Below, piece after piece: positions 10,169 to 19,648 of a stretch of 26,708 nt of DNA (positions within the stretch are counted from its first letter, which is position 1; every line of letters starts with the position of its first letter). This DNA comes from Didymodactylos carnosus. Taxonomy: Eukaryota > Rotifera > Eurotatoria > Philodinida > Philodinidae. Location of the stretch: positions 1-26,708 of the forward strand of contig CAJNOQ010002042.1 of the NCBI GenBank assembly GCA_905250885.1, written 5' to 3'. The position numbers were made by a program, and so were the translations under genes. Below the pieces are notes generated by a model that ran no database searches, was not told the DNA's origin, and saw only the letters and a list, made by a program, of their open reading frames with translations.

Positions 10169-12237
10169 ACAAAAAATCCTCGTATATAAACTTTATACTT
10201 CAAACTTCCTTTCGTTTCGAAAAACGGACATATCTAGAAGTTTTCACAAAATCTAATCTTATATCGGTTGTCGAGAATTAAATGGGCTATCGAATGGTAA
10301 AAGAAATATGTTTTATGCTACCCGAAATATTTATATTTTAAAATGAAGAATATTTCGAAAAAATTTAAGTTTTTAATTTAAGTCTTTTAGGTACTTTAGG
10401 AAAAGCTTTTTATTGAACAACTTTTCAGAAATATGCAGAGAGGTATGCTCTTTCAAATTATGTCAGCTGAAGAAATTATTGTTTAAACTGTTAGGCTGTT
10501 GATGGTACAAAACGAAAGGTCATATTTTGCTGGGATTTTGGGCGCGTTTTCTTAGTCATTCTTGTTTTACTTCACCATCCGAGCTCATTTTCTGTTTCAA
10601 CTTCCTGAAACTTAATGGTCTAACCTTAGATATGTTTTGACTTTGGTTTCTAACTAAAATTTTGAAAAAAATAACTCTTTTCGAATTTTGATTTTAGATT
10701 TAACCTCTTGAATTAAGGCATCTATAGATGACATGAAGGAAATTTTATATGCTGCATATGCTTTTTCGTTCTATCAATTTAACGAAAAAAAAGTGCCAGT
10801 GGAACGCATGTCACGAAAATAACAGAACGCAAAGAGAGATATTTAATCGGTTTTTTACATATGCATGCCTTTGGACGCGTAAGAGGAAAAATAATGGCAT
10901 TCAAGAGGTTAAATTATAAAAACTTAACTTTTTTAGAAATGAAAATTAATCTTTTTCGAGCGTGAGAAGGTCACATCGAGGTCTCATATGTTCCATTTCC
11001 ATAAGTGGTTGACCCAAAACCAAGTACTACAGCCTCCGGGACTCAAAGGGTTAATATCCTAAATCAGTTCCATCCGCTAGATTATGTATTCAGATGTTCA
11101 AAACATGCATTAACCGAGTTTTATTTAAATAACTTAAATTTCCTCTTCATATTCGCTATAGAAAACTATAGAAAAAATGATTTCTGCAGTTTTGATCTTA
11201 CTTGCTTTGGATAGAGCATATAGTTTAAGTACAAAATCAATTGGTATGGTTCAATAAACAAAAAGTAAAATTCTCAAAAATTAAATAATTAAAATTGTTG
11301 AAAACCAAATAATTCAGAAACCATTTTCAAGAAACATTGAGATTCGAGTGCAACGAAAATGTAAACCTAGGTAATCAGCTGTGGTGCATCCGATGGGTGT
11401 GTGCACGACGTATTCAAAGGATCTCCAAAAGATCTTTAGGGGAACTTCAGAAAATCTTTGCATAACTATTGAGATTTGAAGCCAAAACAAAAGAATTTAA
11501 TAAAATATTGACTATGGCTCATCTAACAGATATATGTTCAAGCTTTTCCAAGCGCCATCACCAGATTTTCAGACGATCTCTAGAAAATATCTTCATTAAT
11601 ATTGTTATTTAAAGCTGAAAAAAACTTCCATCGGAAATCGGCTATTGAATATTTTTCAACGAATGAACCAATGATAAATTAAATAAAAAACTTTTGTTTT
11701 CTACTATTAAATAAGTATTATCCATATTAAACTAATATAATAACTTTCTCGTACTCATTAGTCGCATAAAGTAAGTAGAAAATTTCTTCGATTGTTCAAT
11801 ATCATAAGTTTCTTGGATGTTTTCTCGACTGGAATAACTTTTTGTTTGGTAACATATTCTTAATTCTTTTAGTGTTTCAGATTATACATTCATTATACTT
11901 AAATCTATGATGATCGAGAGTAAAAAAAAAACTATTAAATTTATTTTTAGAAAATTGTTTTTTTCTGTAAATCTTAATAAGATAAACAGGAAAATTACAC
12001 AAAGAAATTTTATGGAAAAAAACGTTTATCTGTGGGATGGTCAAATCAGCTAAAGTGCCAAAGCATTTAAAAGAACTGACAAAAACAAAGAAAAAACAAT
12101 TTGATTAAAAACACCATTTTCTCTCGAATTCTACCGCACGTCATAATATCGATCGAGTCTTATTAATCCAAACTGAATCATCACACCCTACCGAATATAT
12201 ACCAGAAAATAAGTGCAAGCAGAACTGTACGATACGG

Positions 12238-12276
12238 ATATCGGTTTTTATTAGGAACAGATGTCAAAACCGATAT
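12238..12276. repeat. 11-bp inverted repeat, 17-nt loop
   Basis: ATATCGGTTTT at 12238-12248 pairs perfectly with AAAACCGATAT at 12266-12276. It lies about 190 bp beyond the 3' end of the Ly6-like gene. Role unknown. Confidence 0.85.
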
Positions 12277-12468
12277 TCGTTTTGTGAGCTACGGGTTTCT
12301 TTTAGAGCGCGAATTTCCAGATCCACCGGAAGGAAAAGGGGTAGTTTGCAACACCACTTTTCCTTACACTTTAAAATATGCTCCATTCATTTATTATATA
12401 TAGAAGATAAACTTTAAACATACGAGTTTTTGATCATATAAATAATCAGATGAGAAAGCAATTTTTTA

Positions 12469-13362
12469 TTAGTATGTGACTATTTTCCAAACCGACGACA
12501 ACGATATAACCAGAAAGACACAGGTTTCTAAAATGGAAAAAGCTGGATGACCTGATGACGTCGGACGACTGTCTGTAACTCCAGTGGTTGGTGCAGTTCC
12601 CAAAAATCGATCGAAATCAAATTCCATTGTATAGAACTTTTTTATTCGCTGAATGTTGTCAAAACTGTTGCATTGAGGAATATTAGAGCAATCCATTGAA
12701 AGCTGGTGATATTTTAGCGTTCGACTGCGTATTGTATATAGTCGTTCGCTGTGGTAGCTGAAATGACCAGTGCTACTAGAAGAAGAACAACAAGCGCTCA
12801 TCGCTGTTGTTGACATATTCGTTTCCATAAACATTGAACAACGTGTACAAACAGCCAAATCATCTGATGATTGACAGTCGCGATCGGTAGTGCCGTTTGA
12901 GTATTCGAAGCACGTTTGTGTATCAGATGGTTGCTCAGATACCAGTAATGGTTTAATCGATTTAACATCAAATTTGTGATTAATCGATTGTATAAAAAGT
13001 TTCAGCTTGTTTGGATCATTGCAGTAGTCTGTGTTGCATGAATATGCAACATTTTCATCATAAAATCCTGTGTCTGTTAGCCGATAATCAAAATAAACAT
13101 AATTATCAGGTTCAAACCTGCTTCCCTCAACTGAACTGATTCTGATATTAGTAACGTCATTCCAGAACAGTCCTGAAATACACATACCATCTATAGTCTC
13201 AACCGTGGTACAGTTTTTATCAAGTACTGGAATATTTTCTGCATTTATTACATACGGAAAACTTACATCGAGGCCATTAAAGCACTGATGACAAATTAAC
13301 GTGAAACTTGCATTAAATGTGAACAGAAGGATACACACTTGAAATATCGATGAAAAGATCAT
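12469..13362 (-). CDS. secreted Ly6/uPAR-like, probably GPI-anchored protein
   Basis: A single-exon frame of 297 residues. Residues 1-22 are a hydrophobic signal peptide, directly followed by LICHQCFNG, the typical start of a Ly6/uPAR (three-finger) domain. The first cysteine-rich half ends in YSCNTDYCNDPNKL, matching the family's closing C..D.CN motif near residue 111. A second cysteine-rich half (CFEYSNGT..., ending DCSNIPQCNSF) suggests a second, divergent Ly6-like unit. The C-terminus has a Ser/Thr/Gly/Pro linker followed by a hydrophobic tail (ILETCVFLVISLSSVWKI), as in GPI-attachment signals. It should therefore be displayed on the outer cell surface; its ligand is unknown. The stop codon overlaps an AATAAA signal (12470-12465), so the 3' UTR may be very short. 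A broken copy of its middle part lies at 14408-14570. Confidence 0.75.
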   Translation of the reverse strand: MIFSSIFQVCILLFTFNASFTLICHQCFNGLDVSFPYVINAENIPVLDKNCTTVETIDGMCISGLFWNDVTNIRISSVEGSRFEPDNYVYFDYRLTDTGFYDENVAYSCNTDYCNDPNKLKLFIQSINHKFDVKSIKPLLVSEQPSDTQTCFEYSNGTTDRDCQSSDDLAVCTRCSMFMETNMSTTAMSACCSSSSSTGHFSYHSERLYTIRSRTLKYHQLSMDCSNIPQCNSFDNIQRIKKFYTMEFDFDRFLGTAPTTGVTDSRPTSSGHPAFSILETCVFLVISLSSVWKIVTY

Positions 13363-14407
13363 TTTTTAAAAGTAGTTAATAATGCTGAAAACCAAAGAAA
13401 GTGATATTCTGGTGTCGACACAGTTGAAATTTATATGAGAAATAATTCTAACTCAGTGTTATCGGTATAGTGTACCCAAAAGAGAATAATGAATAACACA
13501 GAAAGAACACCTTTTCATTCAAGGTGAACTGAGTAGCTCGCTATCTGCATACACTCTTGACTTATAAAATTCCAGAACAAATGTTTTTTTCTTACAAAGC
13601 GTAAAGTTATCCATGACCATAACAGATATCGCTACTGCTTGCATAAATTAGAAAGGTCTATGAATATTCTTTGTCAATAGGACCAAATTCAGTTAAGCAT
13701 GCAAAACTGCGGAAGATCCGTGCTCACGGCATTATTTTAAGGTGCAGCATGTACTCGTTTTTATTCGAGATCGAGTTCAAGAGGGGTTTGAGTTCATTGG
13801 AAGGAGATCGAGTCTCTTCTTCAAAGATTGCAGTATTTTTTTATTCAACAGACAAAAATAACAAAGAGATATTATTTCTGAGCCTGCTAAACGTTTATCA
13901 CAAAAATAGGTAAACTCGTCGATCTGCTTTTGAAATTTCTGCTTCGGAATTTCGACACGTCGATAGTGCAACAGAATTTCTGCAAATTTAGACATTCCAT
14001 AGAAATTTCGACAAATGTAGAAATTCCAACGGAGTTTGTAAAGTTTTAGAAATTAGTTTGGAATTTTGACAGTGTTGGCAAAGTTCCGAAAATTTTTGGA
14101 ATTTTGACAACACCGTCGAAATTCCAACACCGTCGAAATTCCAACGCCGTCAAAAGTAATATCACGGCTTAATTAATTTAAAAAGCCAATTCATGTCATT
14201 AACTATTTTTTTCTTTTACCATTAACGTCCATCTCCCTATATCATATCATCTGTTCATTTTAGTTCTATTACTATTTTCTTGTCAACATTATTCTTTTGT
14301 TATTTATCCTATATTTTTCTTTTTCATCGCTTATAAATATTCTTTTTCTCCATTACTTCATTAAAGTACAGAATTTTGTCGAAATTCCACTACGTCCTTC
14401 GATAACT
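13363..14407. other. intergenic with degenerate GAAATTCC repeats
   Basis: The first ~300 bp should contain the promoter of the Ly6-like gene. From about 13925 to 14155 the sequence is a degenerate array of GAAATTTC/GAAATTCC and GGAATTTTGAC motifs, described separately. Open frames at 13671-13913 (plus) and 13995-13777 (minus) overlap each other and show no motif, so I do not call them. Confidence 0.5.
13925..14155. repeat. degenerate repeat array with local 17-bp tandem and hairpin
   Basis: The 17-bp unit AACACCGTCGAAATTCC occurs twice exactly (14109-14125, 14126-14142) and once partially (14143-14155). The motif GGAATTTTGAC at 14098-14108 pairs with GTCGAAATTCC at 14115-14125 as a hairpin with a 6-nt loop and one G-T pair. 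More diverged GAAATTTC and TTCGACA motifs extend back to about 13925, and GTCGAAATTCC recurs near 14377. Confidence 0.7.
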
Positions 14408-14570
14408 GTATTTCAGAACTGTTCTGGGTATTGAATCCTTTCCTCAGGTATTGAAAGTAATATTTGAATCAGAGGTTATGATGGAAGCTGGTTTGAACCT
14501 GATGATTATGTTTATTTTGACTATCGGTTAAGTAAGCCAGGATTTTATGATCAAAATGTTGCATATCTTC
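14408..14570 (+). pseudogene. broken fragment of the Ly6/uPAR-like gene
   Basis: The plus strand here is a diverged copy of the middle of the Ly6-like gene at 12469-13362 (minus). GTATTTCAG-ACTGTTCTGG matches the start of the segment. From about 14480 a clean block translates as GSWFEPDDYVYFDYRLSKP, then GFYDQNVAY, against GSRFEPDNYVYFDYRLTDT and GFYDENVAY in the intact gene. An in-frame TGA stands at 14465-14467, extra bases break the alignment after CTGTTCTGG, and similarity ends abruptly after NVAY. No signal peptide or GPI tail is present. It is a remnant of a duplication, immediately followed by a remnant of the CFP1 3' end. Confidence 0.85.
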
Positions 14571-14732
14571 GAGATATTTTCCACTTTATCCCATTATTAA
14601 AAAGTCCGAATCCTGTAAGTTAATTCCTTTCTTCATTTTTATTTACAGCATTTCAACTTCAACTTAACGGTTTTTAAAATAAAGAGACGAAAATTTTAAA
14701 TTATTATAATAATTAAATATAAAAAAGATAGT

Positions 14733-14903
14733 CGAACTGGTCGAAAAAGATACGTTCAGCTGTAGCAGATCGTGGTAGTATAGCCGATTTATTAATGCAT
14801 AAAACGATTCCTCATTAAACAAAAGAAAAAATTATTTTTTATTCAGCTGTTTTTCTGTTATATATCGAATGCTCTCTTGTTTTTTGTTTGTCTAAAATGT
14901 ATA
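14733..14903 (+). pseudogene. duplicate of the CFP1 last exon and 3' UTR
   Basis: This stretch is nearly identical to 9434-9612: the coding tail from GAACTGGTCGAAAAAGA through CATTAA, then about 85 bp of 3' UTR including TATATATCGAATGCTCTC and TTTGTCTAAAATGTATA. Relative to the intact exon it has a deletion of about 8 nt after GAAAAAGA, which shifts the frame, plus a few substitutions. No upstream CFP1 exon is present, so it cannot encode a CFP1 protein. Because non-coding 3' UTR was copied as well, the duplication looks genomic; a truncated processed copy is not excluded, but no poly(A) tract follows. Confidence 0.9.
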
Positions 14904-15711
14904 TATAGGAATGAAAAATCATTTTGTTGTGCGTTCATAATATTCTATTTGTACACTTCTTGAAAATGAAAATATAAATTTTCGAAATGTCGGAATAAAT
15001 AAATATTCAAATGACTTTATATAAAGCTGCTGTGAAAACCCTATTTTTACTTCGTTTATTACCCATCAATAACTCTAATGATCATCGGTTACGTTAAAAC
15101 ATTTATTTGGTCACAATTTTCATTGTTAAAACGGTCGCATTTTTTTTCTTTTTCATCTACGTCAGAGTATAAAAAGTGATCTAAAATAAGTTTTACACTG
15201 CATATAACTTTTTCTTAGATAATGCTGCTAAAAATAAAACGTTTAATACAGCTGTTTGTGTCTGAACACAAAAACATTCAATCTTGGCAATATTTTGGCA
15301 AACATTTTTATACATATCTAACCAGTTGTGGTTGATGCGAATGCTTTTGCCACATATTAGTGGAATTAAGATAAGAAAAACAAACCTTCATACTTTGCAA
15401 TCTCCTTTTTTTATGAATAAAAATATTTACAGTTTTAAACGTGATACTTGATATCAAATGTAAGGGAAATTCAAAAAAGAATTTGAAGAACTACAAGAGT
15501 TACCAACAAGCAAACATTTTTGCGAACACGTCAGTCGTATGAGACAAACATTTCTGTACAAAATGAGACGTTTTTCAGCTACCTACAACACTAAGATGCA
15601 TTCAACTCATGAAGGATCTCAAGGGCAAATTTATAGAAAAGTATTTTTTTCACAGCGCTATTTAAATCTTTTTTCGGATTTGTTCTAGCTGATACCAGGG
15701 CTGTCGCGATC

Positions 15712-15750
15712 CTCCCCTCCCAACAGTGAGGGGAGTCGGGGGAGGGGCGG
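15712..15750. repeat. G/C-rich hairpin with G-runs
   Basis: CTCCCCTC at 15712-15719 pairs exactly with GAGGGGAG at 15728-15735. The plus strand continues with further runs (GGGGG, GGGG, GG) to 15750. Three G-runs of four or five plus a GG could form a quadruplex. This stands out in otherwise very AT-rich DNA. Confidence 0.7.
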
Positions 15751-16218
15751 TTATTAACGGTATATTATGTTCAGTGAGTGATGTTCACTTGGCTTGTTTT
15801 CCCGTCGTGTATTGTACTTGTTATTCGATCACTGTACTGCGGTTTTAATGAACGAGTATCAAAGAAACTTTCGACAGAAAGTGTTCTAACACAGAATCTT
15901 TTCCAGCACCTATTTATAAGTGAAGATTATCAACCTAATTTTAGAAAACAGGTTGAAAAATTCGATATGTTCAAGCCAGAAACTGTTTTTCGACAACGAA
16001 AAAATAGTTGTCATCAACATTTGTAATTCACTGAAAACTTATACACTACATATTACATACCTCGTATGATACAAAATAAAGTAGTTTCACAAAGATGATA
16101 TTTATCAAGCAGTCATTTTCTTTCTAAGTATCGTGATGGGCATTAAGAAATACTCATCCTATTCCTCACACATATACATATTCATCTATTTTATTAGGTT
16201 GATAACAAGAGACCGCGC

Positions 16219-16287
16219 TATATACATACAAACACACACATACACACACATACACACACACGCATACACACACAGAGGAGAGAGACA
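16219..16287. repeat. CA/TA microsatellite with GA tail
   Basis: Interrupted (CA)n blocks separated by TA or CG dinucleotides up to about 16275, followed by a short GA-rich stretch. It lies beyond the 3' end of UBA2. Confidence 0.95.
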
Positions 16288-16564
16288 GTAAACTCGATTC
16301 ATTGTTTCAATAAACCAAAAGAGCAAAATAAAATTGCTTTGAGTATTTGTTAACAATAAACAAATAAACGACAAATATAAAGAATCAACAACAAGAAAAA
16401 GTGAGCGAGAAAAAAAAACGAAAATCGTCCCTATGCATGTGTATGCGTGTGAAAGCATGTATATTTTTGTTCTGATATTAATTATATCACAACACTATAA
16501 AATGAAAGAAAAGAATTACAGCGAAAAAAGAAGCGCACACAAACCAAGAGGGAAAACGAGAGAC

Positions 16565-19500
16565 TTAATCATCCGATATATCGATACAATATTCATCACC
16601 ATCATCATCATCGTCATCATCATCATCTTCATCAACATCATCAACATCATTATCATCATCAGTATTGTTTTCCGTTGTTATCACAGAATCATCGTCTAAT
16701 ACGACATATGAACTACTACTATCACCCATACCTAAAACAAATAGAAAAATGAATTATAACTAAATTTGTTATACTTTCTAGACGCCTCTCATCATTAATT
16801 CGGAATGAACGATGAGAAATATAGATAAAAGTTAATGAGAAATGAGAAATATAGAAAAAAGTTTGAAAGGTGGAAGTTACTAGAGAATTCATAGTTTTAA
16901 AAGTGCGACGGGCAGAACGAGTGCTTGAGATTCACATCTAGTTTTCTATATTAGAAGTGTGATGTTTTTACACGGACTCTCAAAATCTCTCTCACCATTT
17001 TCACTTTTATAATGTTTCATTTTCATCATTTTTTTATTCATAATTTCATAATTTTTTTCATTTTCATTTTCATTTCCATCCTTATGTTTTAAATATAATT
17101 CACCATTTGTTGTTTTTGTTTCCTCACTACTCTTATCTTCATCATCGACAATGATAACAAATTCTGTTGTTGGTGGACGATAATCTGTTTCATCTGTTGT
17201 TGTTCCGTTATGTTTGTTCGATTCTGATAAACGTTTTGTTTTTTTAATTATTTCTCCTTGGTCTTCTAATGGAAGCACATCATCGTCATTCTGTTCAGAT
17301 AATTTTCGTTTTTTAGTGGGCTGTTGTTGTTGTTGTTGCTGATGAATTTGTTCAATTTCTCTGATTACTTGATCATCAACAACTACATAATCGTCTTTAT
17401 CCGTTATTGCATCAGAATGTTCTAACATTAATTTTATTTTAAATTTTATCTCATCTAAACAATGTGCAAAAGATGTGTTAATTAATTAAGAAAACAATTG
17501 AATTAAAAGGACACTTACTTTCATCTTCTTCTTCACATGTTAATATTGTTCCATTTAATAATTTGAATTTGTCTAATGTTTTTGATTTGACTTCATTCTT
17601 ATCATCCTCATTGTCATCATTATCATCATCCGCTGATATTAATATTCGTCCATCAGATATAAACACATCTGGTCTGGACATTTTTAAATGTTTTCTAATT
17701 AATTTTTCTTCTAAAGATCGTAGTGTAAACAATGACATATTTAAACGTACACGCACTGGTCGTTCTTGCTCATTACATTGTAAACATTGTTCATTTGGTT
17801 CTTCTAATGGTATTCGTTGAATAATTGCACCCGATGAACGATCAGTTGAAACAAAAACATTTGATAAATGTTGAATTGATGTTAAATGATGATCTGTGGT
17901 TAATGTAGCTAAAATTTTTGTTGCTTGCAAAACGGTGATACCAGCAACAATCGCATTTGTTGTTGCTACAGCCGGTATAATATTACCGGCCATTGATTTA
18001 ACATCGAATTTAGATGTGAGTACGATACCAAAAATATATGCACGAAGATTAGAAGCTGATGTAACAAAACGAAGATCGGCATCATCATTTTTGTCCCAAA
18101 TTAAATATTTCGGCTCGGAACCAGTTGAATCCGATGACGCTAAAACAGAGAGGAAATATTAAGTTATTTATTATTGAAGAAGAGGCAAAAAAGGCGACTG
18201 CACATCCCAACATTGCTCCAGCTGGTCATTTTAACTCAAATGTTTCCTGACTTCTCCCCCGTAAGGCATAATTCTCGATTCATCAGATGTTTGCTAGCAT
18301 CAAATGTAACAAGTATCTTGGAAAAGATTTTCTTTGTGTTGAGTTGTCACCTACCTAACTGTTGTTGTAGAATAAAACGTTTTCTTAGTTCTTGAATACT
18401 ATGACAAAACATTTGGACATAATCACTAATTGCGCAAATTTTTTGATCATTCAGTTTTGGTATCGTTGACGTATTTGACATTGTTGTTATTGTTGTTGTT
18501 GCTTGTTTATCGTAATCATCTTCATTTAATTGTATTGCTTGATCATAATTCAATGGTATTGGTTGACGACGTTTTTCCCATAAATTTTTCATCGATGCCA
18601 AATATTTAATATCATCATTGTATAATTTATTAAATATTTTTTGTGCATCAAAATCATTTGTACGAATCCAATCACGAGTAGATAAACGATGTGATGGTTG
18701 TAATTGATTTGATTCAAAATGCTAAAGAAAACAAAGTAAAAAATAAAAGTAACATCTTCAAAAAAACGAAATCCAAGTTCAATGCTTACTTCCGAATGTT
18801 GATCACCATTTCCGTTGGTTGTTGGTTTTTCGATAAGATTTTCTGGGTCATCTTGGTCAGGTGTTACATCTTCTTGATTTGGATCATCATTATCGCCAAA
18901 TAGTTGTTGATATAAATATTTTGCCCATACGATGCAATGAATAGGTTGAGATGGAGTATTTCGAATTGTGCATACGGCATAAGTTCGTTGTTGTTTTGGT
19001 TTTTCAACACAATCATAACACTGACTACGGCCTTTCAATATAATTGTTGCTTGACCATTGTAACTATTCAAAAAAGAAAAATACATTGTTCGTAGTAGTT
19101 TCACTTTGTATGTATCGATTAAAGAGTTAGCAAACAAGAACAACATGATTTTCTTTTGTTTTTGTTCTTAAATCTGCAGTTTCTTACCCAGTTGATCCAC
19201 TGTCAATCAATGGCTTTGAAGACTGTAAACACATACGGTTCACATGTTGTCTCGCTTGAACATTGTCTAATGCATTTATGATAAGATCGTATTTTTTATA
19301 AAAATTTAAATCAAATCTAGCATCCGTGATAACATCGCCATGATACGGTTCTATTTGAATATGTGGACATAGTTTTTTGATAGTTTCACATGCCACTTGT
19401 GCTTTCGATTGACCAACGTGTTCTTTATGAAATAAAAATTGACGATTTAAATTTGATACCTCAATAGTATCCAAATCAATAACACCGATTGTATTAAAAT

Positions 19501-19648
19501 GACATAAAGCTAGTGATTTTAATAATTCACAGCCAATGCCACCGGCTCCGACAACTAATACACTACTATTTTGTGGACGTTTACCAATTGGCGATGTTTG
19601 AATATGATTTGATGACGAATCATCAGCAATTGTTGATAAAGACGCCAT
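16565..19648 (-). CDS. UBA2: SUMO-activating enzyme subunit 2 (UBA2)
   Basis: UBA2 pairs with SAE1/AOS1 to adenylate SUMO and carry it as a thioester before transfer to UBC9, in the nucleus (family knowledge). Modelled exons on the minus strand are 19648-19188, 19063-18790, 18721-18355, 18139-17519, 17454-16996 and 16731-16565; all junctions are GT-AG and the phases agree, giving 782 residues. Visible elements: nucleotide-binding [12 protein letters not shown] (32-43), [17 protein letters not shown] (57-73), NALDN, and the catalytic Cys185 in [21 protein letters not shown]. Zinc ligands are CYDC (169/172) and CLQC (486/489), and [16 protein letters not shown] is strongly conserved. A ubiquitin-fold region follows at about 500-600. 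The C-terminus is long and disordered: a poly-Gln run, KKRKL and KKTKR nuclear signals, then an Asp-rich tail from an ATC repeat. Human UBA2 has 640 residues; the extra length is mostly this tail. Confidence 0.95.
16585..16660. repeat. ATC trinucleotide repeat coding for Asp run in UBA2
   Basis: Imperfect (ATC)n on the plus strand, read as GAT codons on the minus strand in the last UBA2 exon, encoding a run of nine Asp within an acidic tail. The frame stays open to the stop at 16565-16567. Confidence 0.9.

Larger units (their letters stand above)
9527..12468. other. intergenic region, no convincing gene
   Basis: About 2.9 kb. The first 90 or so bases are the CFP1 3' UTR, recognisable because a copy survives at 14733-14903. 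At 9688-9747 a 19-codon frame ends in CINHCQPGYQG, reminiscent of an EGF-like cysteine pattern, then stops; it is too short to call. Inverted repeats at 10073-10168 and 12238-12276 are listed separately. The rest is AT-rich with short, motif-free frames. Confidence 0.5.
14904..16564. other. intergenic, no convincing gene
   Basis: About 1.7 kb. It contains a G/C-rich hairpin near 15712-15750 and a CA-rich microsatellite at 16219-16287. An 82-codon plus frame at 15778-16026 starts with a hydrophobic stretch but has no family motif or splice context I can support. The final part should be the UBA2 3' UTR. Confidence 0.5.

Noticed and set aside
1..13362. Functional link between PIG-O and the GPI-anchored Ly6-like gene because they are neighbours
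   Set aside because: They are more than 11 kb apart with unrelated genes between; any GPI-anchored protein depends on PIG-O, so proximity carries no evidence.
15778..16026. 82-codon plus frame with hydrophobic N-terminus
   Set aside because: No domain and no similarity recognised; cannot be separated from chance.
17563..18162. Plus-strand frames across UBA2 exon 4
   Set aside because: Antisense to conserved UBA2 coding sequence, with no independent motif.
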